NCBI RefSeq assembly: GCF_963678635.1
Contig: NC_087062.1
Coordinates: forward strand, 92,851,845-92,915,844
From: Symsagittifera roscoffensis
Taxonomy: Eukaryota; Xenacoelomorpha; Acoela; Convolutidae
DNA: 64,000 bases
Direction of reading: 5' to 3'
This document shows positions 36,067 through 47,066 of this stretch, one piece after another. The position numbers and the translations under genes are program-made. Numbering within the stretch: position 1 is the first letter of the stretch; the number at the start of each line of letters is the position of its first letter. The notes under the pieces were generated by a model. The model worked only from the letters and a program-made list of their open reading frames with translations. It was not told the DNA's origin and made no database searches.

Positions 36067-37458
36067 TTACGTCCTATTCTGCCTTTCCACTAAGCCATTT
36101 GTCTGTGGATGGTATGTCGTGGAGTGAGCCTGAGCAACCTGTGAGCGTCTCATAAGCTCTTTCGTAAGCTCTCCTGCGAAAGCTGTTCCATTATCCGATT
36201 GAAACGTCATCAGACAACCATGTCTCGCTATCCACGTATCTATCAGGTGGTCGCATGTCTCTTCCGCCGAGGCAGTTATGCAGGGCACGGCCTCTGCATA
36301 CTTCGTGAAATGATCTATCATGACCAACACCTGATTATAGCCACTGTCTGTCATGCATAACTTTTGGTGATCTATCTGCACCACCTCGTTGAATTCAGAC
36401 GACTCTATCGATTGTAAAGGAAATCGCAATTTCCTTGGATCTCTGACCTGTTGGCATGACAGACATGCTGTTACCCACTTCTCGCATGCCTTTTTCATTC
36501 CAGGCCACTCAAAGCGCTTCAGGATCCTCTGATACACTTTGTCGATCCCCTGATGGCCCATCTGATCATGCGACCTGAATAATAGTTCTGTCTGATAGAG
36601 TTGCGGCAACACTATCGCGTTATAGTTGTATAGGACTTTGTCTTCATCTCTTCTCTTGCAAGCCTCAATCCCGTCCTTGTTCAAGTATAACCTTCCCTCT
36701 TTCTGCATGAAGTACTGTCTCAGGATACGGTAACTGTCTTCCTCGAGGTCTCCTTTATCCGGAGAACCATTCTCGATCCACATTTTCAGGTTGCTCGTCA
36801 TGCGATCATTTCTCTGCGCCCTTAGAAGATCCGAGAGTCTGTATCTCGCCTTCAAGTACGTCTTTATGACCCTCATCTGACTATTCAGCTCATTGGGCTG
36901 GTGTGTGTCTTCTTCCATCTTAACGCACCAAATCTTCGCCAACGGCTGTGTTTCTTGCTTGAACGGCTGAAGATCAGTCCTGAATACCTCTTTTTGTGGC
37001 AACAGACTTATCGAACGTTTCGATACCGCTATTGTCTCCAAATCATCCGCTGCGTTGTCAAAGACTCTCTCACTTGGTATGAGGTAGCGATCACTATCAG
37101 GGTCCTGGTACATCTCTCTATCCAGATCCCTTGCACGAGTTTCCACTAGTAGTGTGTGGATCGCTAGTTCGGACAGTTCTGATCCCGAGCTCGAGTTCCT
37201 GTCTGAGTAGGTGTCAATTCCTGATTTTCGGGAGTTGTCATTTGTTGGAGAGGTCGTGATGGAGTCTGCACCCTCCTCCAGATCATGTCCGTGCCTTCTT
37301 TGCATCCATCTGAACTCCCCGTACAAAACTTTGTTCCCCAGGTCCTGTTTTTCATCAGAAACTTCTTCATCTATCTCAGACTCCCCGGACAAACTCCCCT
37401 GTCCCGAGTGTTGTTCTTGTGCTCGCTGGCTCTTCTCATTGTTCGTCTCCCTGGACAA
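36067..37458 (-). pseudogene. Gypsy integrase: HHCC zinc site and DDE core (unit 1)
   Basis: 464 codons opening at a TTG, so the start is an artefact of the preceding stop. The acidic first part is a pol linker. Then come the zinc-binding HDQMGHQG...CLSC and the DDE core: Asp in VVQIDHQ, Asp in QSDNGTAF and Glu in NGLVERQ. The last two are 35 residues apart, the canonical D35E. All metal ligands and catalytic residues are present, making this the best preserved enzyme in the window. In the same frame a single TAA (37,459-37,461) separates it from the RNase H and linker upstream. Confidence 0.93.
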
Positions 37459-38256
37459 TTAATCTTGCACCAGGTTTCGTTCTACCTTTACCCCTTCTTT
37501 ATCCTGGTCTACAAAGGTAACAGTTTTCCTTCGCGTATTGCTCCCCTGTTCTTTCTGTCCGTACGAAGTACTGGTTAAAACCTCATGTGGTATTGAGGAT
37601 ACTAGTTGCTGAACTATTTTCCTAAAATCCCTCTCGTTCTCTTCGTGTTGACTTCTGGACGGCATGATCTTCACCTTCTCCCTAACTGTTAGTGATGCCA
37701 CTGCTGCCGTCCACTCGGGGTCATCTCTGGTCACTTCTTTTTCTAACAATCCATCCAGCATCCGCATCACTTGCGGTGTGAGCTGCATCGTTTTATCCAA
37801 TAAGGAGAGGCTGTTTATGTTCATGCGAGAGAGTTCTTGCTGGACCAGGTTTGAGCGCAGCAACAGATCCAAGGGGACCGGGTCCTCCTTGGATAGGATT
37901 TTTATCTCGGCTGCTTTCTCTACAGGTAACTCAGGGTGTCCTGGAATTGGATGTCCAGACTTGTCCAGCCATCTCGTGAAGGGAAGCGCTTCATAAGTTT
38001 CTTTGTCCAGAAACGAAAATCCTTCCTTTATTTCTGCCTGATTGGCTTGCTTCTGCTCCAATCTTTCAATGAATTCAGTTTTCTTGCTGAGGCTGTCAGC
38101 ATTCTGTGGTTTATCACGCATCCTGTGTTCGATTATCATATGGTAGCCATCCAATCTTCTTATCCATCTACCAATATAACTCTGATCCATCGAGGAGGTC
38201 TTCAACCAGGATAACGCTCTGTTGTCTACGCGTAACTTAAATGGAGCGCTCCCCAA
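37459..38256 (-). pseudogene. Gypsy RNase H second half plus linker, downstream duplicate (unit 1)
   Basis: Begins in RNase H (LRVDNRALSWLK, carrying an expected catalytic Asp). It goes on through DQSYIGRWIRRLDGYHMIIEH and NADSLSKK into a long charged linker to the integrase. It shares its reading frame with the piece upstream, from which it is cut by one TAA where the other RNase H copy has GAA. Confidence 0.88.
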
Positions 38257-38271
38257 GTATGCGCGGTTTTT

Positions 38272-39051
38272 TTAAACAAATGTGACTACTGCAAACATTT
38301 CTGCTTTTGGTGCTCCATATTTCATCTCAGTGTCACTCAAGACCTTGCTGCCGTATGCAATGGGACGGAGAACCGTTCTTCCATTCCATTCTTGCTCCTG
38401 ATACAATATTCCTGAGATGGCTACTACCGATGCGTCTGTGTCAAGAACATAAATGCACTTTTCAGTAGGCATGCCTAGCACTGGCGCTTCGCACAGTTCC
38501 CGCTTTATGTTCTCGAATGCAACTTGTGCTTCATCGTTGCATTCGAACTTTTTCCCTTTGTTACGCATCAGCTTCTGCATTGGATAAACCTTGTCCGCAT
38601 ACCCTTTTATGAACTCCCGGTAGTAGTTGACAAACCCTAGGAAGCTCAGGAGCTGTGTGTTCGTTCTGGGAGCCTCCCATGTCAACACTGCATCTACTGC
38701 TTCCGGGTCCGGCCTCACCCCATGCCTGTTCACCATTCTTCCCAGGTACTTGATTGAATCCCTTAGGATTTCACATTTCGATGGTTTGCACTTGAAGCCT
38801 GCTCTTTCCACATCGTTGACCTCACAAGCAGGATCCATCATTAGATAATCCCCTTCTTCCATGTCTGCGGGTATACACCAGTCTTCTTTCGATGGATTGT
38901 GTGGCATAATGTTCTCGTGGTGGGCGGCTCGGCCAGTACTCAGTCCATAAAAGCGTCCCTCCTGGTGCACTTCCGTAATCATGAAGGGTCCCCTCCACTT
39001 TTTAGGAGCTTTTTCGTTACTTTCGGTGGTATAACGTTCGGAAATACCCAT
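38272..39051 (-). pseudogene. Chimeric pol piece: integrase C-terminus fused to RT thumb and RNase H (unit 1)
   Basis: The first ~90 codons repeat the integrase C-terminal region (KKWRGPFMITEVH, DPACEVND). At about 38,812, inside TCGTTGAC, the sequence switches in frame to RT (ERAGFKCKPSKCEI). It then runs on through LSFLGFVNYYREFI into RNase H (YVLDTDASVVAISGIL, KAEMFAVV). This is the start of the second copy of a ~1.5-kb internal duplication of pol. The first copy is 39,272-40,399 with 39,093-39,320. Confidence 0.88.
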
Positions 39052-39092
39052 ACGTAGTCTCCCACCGAGTAAGTTTTTGCACCAGCTGCTTT

Positions 39093-39325
39093 CTAGTCGA
39101 ATTTTTTCCTCTGCCTTGCCTGTGCTTGTTGAATATTTTGTCTACGCAAATCGCTCAACTCCTGTTGACGTCTGATCACATTCCTCGCGTAGACCTGTGG
39201 AGACGTTTTCTTTCCCTCACACTCTGGGTAGAAAAAGGTTAAGGGTAAAGACTTCTCGTGTCCAGTTAGCATCATGTGTGGACTAACTCCATTAGTGGAA
39301 TGTTGCGTGCTATTATAGGCTCCAA
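39093..39325 (-). pseudogene. Extra integrase C-terminal fragment (unit 1)
   Basis: MMLTGHEKSLPLTFFYPECEGKK then a Gln-rich helix, duplicating 35,790-35,990. It is joined on its upstream side to the RNase H linker at GGCTCC/AATAATGAGAGG (about 39,323), skipping the rest of the linker and the whole catalytic core. The junction is out of frame. Confidence 0.85.
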
Positions 39326-40399
39326 TAATGAGAGGCTGTTTATGTTCATGCGAGAGAGTTCTTGCTGGACCAGGTTTGAGCGCAGCAACAGATCCAAGGG
39401 GACCGGGTCCTCCTTGGATAGGATTTTTATCTCGGCTGCTTTCTCTACAGGTAACTCAGGGTGTCCTGGAATTGGATGTTCAGACTTGTCCAACCATCTC
39501 GTTAAGGGAAGCGCTTCATAAGTTTCTTTGCCCAGAAACGAAAATCCTTCCTTTATTTCTGCCTGATTGGCTTGCTTCTGCTCCAATCTTTCAATGAATT
39601 CAGTTTTCATGCTGAGGCTGTCAGTATTCTGGTGTTTATCACGCATCCTGTGTTCGATTATCATATGGTAGCCATCCAATCTTCTTATCCATCTACCAAT
39701 ATAACTCTGATCCATTGAGTAGGTCTTCAACCAGGATAACGCTCTGTTGTCTACGCGTAACTTAAAGGGAGCGCTCCCCAAGTATGCGCGGTCTTTTTCA
39801 ACAATTGTGACTACTGCAAACATTTCTGCTTTTGGTGCTCCATATTTCATCTCAGTGTCACTCAAGACCTTGCTGCCGTATGCAATAGGACGGAGAGCCG
39901 TTCTTCCATTCCATTCTTGCTCCTGATACAATATTCCTGAGATGGCTACTACCGATGCGTCTGTGTCAAGAACATACATGCACTTTTCAGTAGGCATGCC
40001 TAGCACTGGCGCTTCGCACAGTTCCCGCTTTATGTTCTCGAATGCAACTTGTGCTTCATCGTTACATTCGAACTTTTTCCTTTTGTTACGCATCAGCTTC
40101 TGCATCGGATACACCTTGTCCGCATACCCTTTTATGAACTCCCGGTAGTAGTTGATAAACCCTAGGAAGCTCAGGAGCTGTGTGTCCGTTCTGGGAGCCT
40201 TCCATGTCAACACTGCTTCTACTGCTTCCGGGTCCGGCCTCACCCCATGCCTGTCCACCATTCTTCCCAGGTACTTGATTGAATCCCTAGGGATTTCACA
40301 TTTCGATGGTTTGCACTTCAAGCCTGCTCTTTTCATGCATCCAAAGACTTCATCGAGCCGATCAATATGGTCTTCCAGGGTTGGTGTCGCTATGACCAC
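39272..40399 (-). pseudogene. Gypsy RT thumb and RNase H, upstream duplicate (unit 1)
   Basis: Starts immediately after the broken YVDD (VIATPTLEDHIDRLDEVF). It covers the RT thumb and connection (KCKPSKCEI, YLGRMVDRHGV, LLSFLGFINYYREF). RNase H follows with Asp in LDTDAS, Glu in KAEMFAVV and Asp in RVDNRALSWL, then part of the linker. The last 16 codons are integrase DNA read in the wrong frame, because of the internal duplication junction. Confidence 0.9.
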
Positions 40400-40769
40400 G
40401 TCCGTCCACGTAACACATCACAAGGTTCCCGTACTTCTTTGTCAACCTGGTCAAAGCCCGAGATATCAGTTTTTGAAAAGTGGCCGATGCGTTGCACAAG
40501 CCGAAGGGCATCCTCTTCCACTGGTACAACCCTAATTCGCACGCAAATCCGGTTTCCTCTCTATCCTTCTTCCGCAGAGGGACCTGCCAGAAAGCAGAAC
40601 CTAAGTCCAATGTGGTGAAGAACTTGGCATCACCAAGTTTAGAGAGGTCCTCGTCTATTCGCGGTATCGGGTACGCATCTTTTATCGTTCCCGCGTTCAA
40701 GTAACGAAAGTCGCAACAAAACCTAAGCTGCCCCCTTTCTTTTTCGCCATTACTACACCGCAAACCCAT
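40362..40769 (-). pseudogene. Gypsy reverse transcriptase fingers and palm (unit 1)
   Basis: RT motifs in order: RFCCDFRYLN, DAYPIPRIDE, FTTLDLGSAFWQVPL (catalytic Asp in TLDLG), FACELGLYQWKRMPFGLCNA, then CYVD. An extra G at about 40,402 turns the second Asp of YVDD into Gly and shifts the frame, so the catalytic pair and everything after it are lost from this frame. The same lesion is present in the other unit. Confidence 0.92.
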
Positions 40770-41467
40770 GGCAATTTAGGGGGTTCTATCATGTCGTATT
40801 CGAGCAACATTTCTATTTCCGCTCGGCACGCTTCCGACTTGTGTGGCGTCATTCGTCTTGCGCCTTCCCTATGGGGAACGGCGCCCTCTTCAAGTTCGAT
40901 TTCGTGTTCGACGAAATTACAGCAACCGATATCCGCCTTATGTCTTGAAAATACATCCGCGTTCCGATTTAAAACGTCCCGCAATTTTTCGAAATCTCCC
41001 TCACCTATTTTCCCTTTTAAATGTTCTATCTCTGGCAAAACCGGTTTGTCAGATTCTAGTTCATATGACGAGGGGCGTTCCGGAAAATTCGAGCAGCTCG
41101 ATAAGCCGTCGTCCGTTTCGGATTTCATTGAAAACAATTTATGAATAGATTTTAATTCATTAATCCTATTTACAATTTTATCTTTATTGGCATGATAAGG
41201 ACAGTCTTTCACACTATGTTTGTTCGAGTTTTGTGTCTCCTCATAGTCGGTCCTCATCGGCAAAGCGTAACCAAGCTTCTTTCCACGCTGGATTGAAACC
41301 GTGGTGTCCAGTGTGTTCAATAACACACTGACACACAGTCCGCTTCGCGTTACCGAGAAGCTCCGGCCTAAAATCACCGAACTCTGACTATTTGGATTCG
41401 GTACTAAACAAACCTGTTTACTATCGCTTAACGAATTTAAATTTCTCAATCTAAAAATCGCCACCAC
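40697..41467 (-). pseudogene. Gypsy protease-RT linker and RT N-terminus (unit 1)
   Basis: Includes HEIELEEGAVPHREGARRM and EIEMLLEYDMIEPPKLPW, the usual block leading into Gypsy RT (rxxPhr...i..ml..giIepS.SpW). It ends at KKKGGSL, where a one-base deletion in the TTAGG context shifts the frame into the palm piece. Upstream is a protease-RT spacer (SVILGRSFSVTRSGL). Confidence 0.87.
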
Positions 41468-41495
41468 ATCTTGTCCTGGCTGTAGTTTTACCTTT

Positions 41496-42173
41496 CTATC
41501 TAAAAAAAATTGTTACCTTGTTTTCGTCTGTTATTATCCTATTAATTGGTTTCTTAACATACTTCCGGTCCGGGTTTCTAATCCGTATTAGACCGTTGTT
41601 CAAGTCAATCATCACGTCAGAATTCCTGACGAAATCTCTGCCCAAGATGAATTGGTCGGCGTCGTCCATATTCTCTACCACCAGGAAGCTCATCCAAAGA
41701 TCCCGTCCTCGCATGTGGAGAACCAATATTGGTGTTCTTCCGGCTACGTAAATCGCTCCTCGATTGGCGGCGGCTAGTCGGAGATTCGTTGGAATTAGAT
41801 CTTTCCTTGTGAAGCCCATTCTTTCCCAAGTTTTTATCGGCATCATACTCACTACGGCTCCTGTGTCCAGAAGCCCTGTGACTCCGATTTTCTTTCCGTT
41901 GGTGTCGAGCAGATGTGCGGTCACATCTGCTTCGTACCCAATATGTACTGCATCTTGTTCCATCATGGCGTCATGGCCTATCCTGCGGACTTTGAGTTCC
42001 TCCTCACCCAAATAGATCTGCCCTATTTGGTCACTGTCTGTTGTTACATAAGTCCTAGTGTAGATACTGATTCCATCCACGTTCAGCATCACTTGATACG
42101 GCCCATAGACTTTCAGGTAGCGTCCATGAAGTTTCTTTATGCGAGGGCCACCCGTTGTTAGCAGTGCTCGCAC
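41496..42173 (-). pseudogene. Gypsy aspartic protease (unit 1)
   Basis: Retropepsin-like: the active-site LLDTGAVVSMMP (DTGA at 41,856-41,867) is followed about 70 residues later by FILGRDFV, the flap/second-loop pattern ILGRDF. Role: cleavage of Gag-Pol. One TAG in the same frame (GAG TAG AGA, about 42,180) separates it from the gag-side piece upstream. Confidence 0.9.
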
Positions 42174-42179
42174 AGCTCT

Positions 42180-42602
42180 CTACTCAGTGCGTGGTTCCAC
42201 CTGCCTCAGATAATCTGCATATGTGTCCAAATGCATCAAAGTGAACTCGGATGGTCCACTCAGATTTCTGAGTACCTGGTGTCCAGCCGCTGAGATTATC
42301 GACTGTATCTTGCTTCCTTGTGGCACCATGCCGAAACTCTGACCGGAGATCACAAAAAGTTTCATGCTCAAACTGCTTGGTGCTTTAGTCCCCTCGACCT
42401 CCGTTGCTTCGAAGGTATTCAGTTGCTCCTGCAGTTTCTCATTCTCCAGTTCGAGTTTCACTTTTTGTTCGATCACTTTCGTCACCAGTTCCTGCTGCAC
42501 TCTATTTAGAGCATCCCTCGCGGCTGCCTTATAATCAATCTTGAAGTCATCGGCCGCAGTCACTGGTTCCGGTTCACATGTCTCTTCAGTTACTGCTTGC
42601 AT
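42180..42602 (-). pseudogene. Gypsy gag/pro spacer with coiled coil (unit 1)
   Basis: Between the nucleocapsid zinc knuckles and the protease. A heptad-like KVIEQKVKLELENEKLQEQL suggests a coiled coil. The second half (SGPSEFTLMHLDTYADYLRQ) is not recognised. The frame ends at the TAG described for the protease. Confidence 0.65.
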
Positions 42603-42679
42603 TTTCTTCGTCGCCAGCTCTTGCGGTTTATCTTATATGCGCGCCTCCGCTTCATTCAACAGGCGAGCCTTGCTGGCTT

Positions 42680-42961
42680 TCACGCCTGATAAAGCTTCCT
42701 CATGCCTTGGATGCTTGATGTCTGCCACTGCATCCCAGAATTGCGGAAATCTGATTTAAAATGACCTTCCAAATTGCAAAAGAAACACCTCGGGCCAAAT
42801 TTTGCAATTACTGCTCTCATGAAATCCTCATGATCAACTTCTGACGCAACTTCGTCCTCGAGGCTAAAGCCTATTGCTTTCATGCCTTGTTTGTAAGTTG
42901 GGCATGCTGACATAAGATGGTCCGCTGAACTGCAATTGGCACAAGAGCGTCTCTTGTCCAT
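42680..42961 (-). pseudogene. Gypsy gag nucleocapsid zinc knuckles (unit 1)
   Basis: First knuckle CANCSSADHLMSAC fits Cys-x2-Cys-x4-His-x4-Cys. The second, CFFCNLEGHFKSDF, lacks its last Cys, where Phe or Asp stands instead. This is the RNA-binding end of Gag. It is in a separate frame from the upstream gag. Confidence 0.85.
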
Positions 42962-43096
42962 ATCATCCCTCGGTTTGTACTAGTTGTTCTCTTGGTTTTC
43001 TGGTCCTTTGTTAAAATTGCCATAATTGTTCTTATAATATCCAGATCTCGAAGGAGGTTTCAACAAAAAATATTATTTTGACTAGAGCCTCAACTC

Positions 43097-43402
43097 CTAT
43101 GGTGTTGGCGCATTGGTTGATAGTGGTGTGTAATGCGTCGCTAGCATTGTTCGAAGTTCATCATTCTTCACACCATCGGTGAATTTAGAGGCTACTGCCA
43201 GGTTCATCCTTCTGTTTGACTCATCCGGTTGGCTGCATCTTCTAAGCATCTCCAACTCGTCTAGAAAATTGTCTATCGTCTCATCTTCTCGTTGTCTCCG
43301 TTTCTCGAAGCGCATCTGATCCAAAACGGTTTAACAAGATTTCGAAGATTTTCTCGGCTGTGTCACAATGATATTGCTTTTTGGCCATGACACAGTTCAG
43401 GA
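43097..43402 (-). pseudogene. Gypsy gag capsid fragment cut by the duplication junction (unit 1)
   Basis: RREDETIDNFLDELEMLRRC and NRRMNLAVASKFTDGV are typical of the retrotransposon gag (Retrotrans_gag) capsid region. The upstream part is shifted, and at 43,402 the sequence leaves gag altogether into the 3' flank of the next unit, so the first two-thirds of gag are absent here. Confidence 0.87.
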
Positions 43403-46400
43403 TGCCCTCATAAAAGAATAGAGCATCAGTGCAGAAAATTTCTGTCAGAAGAGCGGTCACAAGCAGGAACTGATCAGTTCCGGGGCTTATGTGCTAATTG
43501 AGCAGACGGAACTGATCAGACATCAAGAAGGAAATGGTCTCTTCCGGTGTTCGTGTGTGTCCCAATACAAATTGTTTGATTTCAAAAAATAAAGAAATAT
43601 GGATCATCCTGAGCTGCTGGAGATATAGCAGAAACCTCATCAAAACAATAATTTGGAATTGAATCTTTGAGACGTGTTATCAAATGCAAAGACAACGTCG
43701 TCTCAACGATTTTTTTTGATATTTGATCAAGCACAAAAAAGTTGTCAGGCAACAAAAAAGGGAGGCACAAAGAAAACTTGTCGAGGAAGCGGAGGAAGCT
43801 TTAAAGGAGAGAAGGTAAGCTTTTCCTCAAGGCCTGTGTCACTTGAGGTTCGTTCCTTGCGGCCTGCAAAAAACTAATTACGTTTTTGTTCTCACCTCCA
43901 TTGTTGATATGTACTTTGAAACCAAAAATAAATTCGAATTTTTTTCAAATTATACCTCTTATAACTTGAGTTTTTAAATTGTCATCAACGCGTAAATTTT
44001 AACTCAAACGCGTAAAATTATGAGGTTTTGTTTAATAAATGATATTGTATCTGACCGGTGCGCAGTCCATTCTTTTTCAAAAAAAAGTTCTCGGAACGGA
44101 GACTGACAAAGTTGGGACTGACGCAAATAAAGCTCAAGCAAACTAGACAAGGTATGCGGAATGATAAAACGAGGAGTGATTGTGATTCAGTTGCTTTCGG
44201 TAGTAAGATAAACAACACTCAGGGGAGAAAAGCAACAACTGTAAATAAGTATGAAAAAAATGACCATCAAGTAGGCGACGTTAAGAATAAGATTTAAGTA
44301 AGAAAAACGATAGATTGGTGACAAGATAGATTGAAGAAAAGATTTTTAACATATTGGATTCAAAATATTTTGCCGTTAGATCATAAACATCGGTTCCGGG
44401 ATAGTTTCAAAGGCACACCTTTTCTAGCTGACAACGTTATCTTCTTTCAGTTTTTAAAAGTCAGAAAGTCCCCCGGGGAAACTCTCTGTGAGGTTGACTC
44501 TGCGATAAAACTCTACAGAAAACGGATGATACAGACATCATCGGCCAAAGTCACAGAAATGCGAGAAAGAGCAACGTGTTTGTGATTGTTTCACTTGAAG
44601 AAGGATTGGTTCTGTATTATGCGAAAAACAACGCTTGAATCCTTTTTCTTCAGTTTGCCTGTTCCGAACCAATTCAATCAAAAAAATTAATCTGTGACAC
44701 AAAAATTTTGAATATTGAAAAATATATCAATAGAGAGTTTTTCCTCATGAAAAAAGGAAACATACCAAAAAAATCTCTGCAAATTGTTAAAGTCGACAAG
44801 CAAGAAAAACTATTGAAAAACAATTTAACTTGAATGTCAATCAGGTCCATTTCAAATGCAAAAAATCATAGTTTCTTCAAAAAATGAATTAAGCTTTTGC
44901 CGTGAATGATTTTAGAGAAAAGTGCACGAAATCCTTTGAAGAGTTACTTACAGGTCAACAAGGGTGGAGTGAAAGGTTTGCTTTAAATCGTACCAGTATA
45001 AAACTGTATAGATATAATACGTGGAAATGCCAGGTGTATTGGGGATTCTGTTTTTCCAGATTTACCAGTTAACTCTGGGAAAAACAGTAGAAGAAACTTT
45101 GGATTGCATCAAAAATCAAAATAAGCAGTAAATAATCTGTATTTTAAAAAGTTTGTCACTTCAGTATAAAAAGGGTGTCAATCCGGAGCTGGTTTGCTTG
45201 AGATATCGAGATTAAAGGAGAACTTCAAGCAGAGGTTTTTAATAGAAGTGAAAACGCACGATCAAAACGATTATAAAAGAATGAAGTAACGAATATCATT
45301 CTACAAAAAAAAACGCAATTTTATCACCGCACAAATCGTGTTCTGGACTCGGAAAATAAATCCAAATTTACCATCGTTAAAATTAAAAATTTTTGGGCAA
45401 GAAGTCCAAAATAGTGTAAAAATTAGTGTGCAGTGGGTGTAACCCATAAATGACGGGCAAGAAGTTCAAAGTTTTTTGGACAAGAAATCCAAAGTAGTGT
45501 ACAAAATAGAGTGTGGTGGGTGTAAACCATGTATGAGGGTTAAACGTTCAGGCATCTTTCCGGTAGGCTTGAGGAGCAACGCAAAGCGGATACTTCTGAC
45601 GGGCAATGTCTGATTAGTGTGGATATGATGAGATGAGCTCAGAGTTAAGTTGAAACATCAATGAGCAGGCTGCTGGAATCATACGGGCACTTTTTGCGGG
45701 ATAATAGGAAGCGCTGATTATTATTTAGCCGAAAACGAGACTCGATAAGCGTTTTGAAGCAGTAAGCTGACATAAAAAGTTCTTTCTCGAAATCAAAAAG
45801 TTTGGTTGAATTATCAAATACATTTGAAACTTCGACATTTATTTGTAACCTTGAACCTCCTGTCAAAAGTTTATTTTTTGAACTTCCTGTCAACAATTTG
45901 TGAATTATGGGACTGATTCTTTATTTTGGGTGCTATAGTTCTTGGAATCTAACGTGACTCATCAAAAAACATTTCAAGCCTTTTCGGCATCCATATCGAA
46001 ATAGGTTAATTGAAGACCAGTTTCTGTAGAAAAATGACACAAAAGTGAAAAAAAAAAATTCTTGGAAAAATTGAATTTTTCAGAAAATTTTTGATCTTTG
46101 GAGTTTTTGATTCCCATATTAGCGCTGAAAAATTGCAAAAACCAATTTTGCTTGAGTAAATTTGCCACGTATTTCTACTTTGCTTAAAGTTTTCCATCAT
46201 TCTCTAAAATTTGTTAGATTTTTAAACTTGGAGATGAACTAATATTGCACACAAACGTTTGTTCATTTTACTGTTTTAACGCATTCGGTTGTATATAAAT
46301 GAGCTCAAATTGTCCCACGATGGCGTTTTAAGATTGAAACTCTGAAACGGATCAAAGTCACAGTTTCAATGAAACACCATAAGATATCCGGTTTTTTTTT

Positions 46401-46606
46401 CAATTGGCACAGAATGTTCCGAACAAGATGCAAATTTTTTTGTTCTTAATGAGATGCTTTTTCATAGGTCGCAAAATGAAAAATCAGTCCCTTAGGTCCC
46501 AAAATAGAAAAAGCAGTCGCATAAGTCTAAAATCTTTTCAATTGGTCGAAAAACTAAATTACTCGAGTCTCGTTTTGAGGTCGCCGTTGGGCTGGCATCG
46601 CTGCTT
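43403..46606. other. Non-coding flank within duplication unit 2
   Basis: Equivalent of 29,741-32,843. No gene. It differs from unit 1 by many substitutions and indels up to about 45,356, then is almost identical. It contains about 117 bp (44,845-44,962) absent from unit 1, and the same tandem GGGCAAGAAGT repeat (about 45,396-45,540). Confidence 0.5.
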
Positions 46607-47066
46607 CAAGTCAAGTCAAGTCAAGTTTTTTATGACCATTAGGCAGTTCCTCTTGTGGTCATTTCAAATGTTTTTTTTCCTATCTCCGTTCGAATTCGTA
46701 CATGTCAATTCCAATCGTTTTCCAATTTTTGTCCAGTTCCCACTTGAATTCGTCGATGGTCTTGCTTTGCACTGTTTCCCGTGGCAGATTGTTCCAGTCG
46801 AGAGGTGCTCTTATCGTGAAGAAAATTTTTCGCTATTCTAGATTTGTTTTACGTACTACTACTTTACTTGCGTTACCTCTAGAATCCCTGTCATTCCACT
46901 CGAATAGTCACGCAGTGGCATTCCTATCATAAAAACCGTAGCAGATTTTATACATTTCTATCATTGTCCCTCTTTTCCTTCTGTATTCCAGCGATAATAG
47001 ATTCATTTCTTTAAGGCATTCGTAATAGGATATATTTTCATACCACTAACTAGACGCGTCGCTCTT
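46606..47066 (-). pseudogene. L2/CR1-type LINE, 3' end (unit 2 copy)
   Basis: Same broken ORF2 C-terminus and (TCAAG)4 tail as in unit 1. In this unit it is still collinear with the Gypsy provirus and the RT half of the LINE beyond 62,914, so this is the original arrangement. Confidence 0.8.

Larger units (their letters stand above)
29741..43402. repeat. 13.7-kb tandem duplication, unit 1
   Basis: Directly followed by a second copy (43,403-57,174). The junction CAGTTCAGGA/TGCCCTCATAAAAG at 43,402/43,403 joins the inside of gag to non-coding 3' flank. Only one base (T) is shared at the joint. Divergence is very low from about 31.6 kb rightward and clearly higher in the first 1.85 kb. The unit holds flank, the LINE 3' end, one LTR, and Gypsy pol plus part of gag. 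Confidence 0.93.

Noticed and set aside
36901-38214. Several + strand frames of 80-110 codons opposite pol (also in unit 2)
   Set aside because: Antisense shadows of the integrase and RNase H coding frames; they carry no motif.
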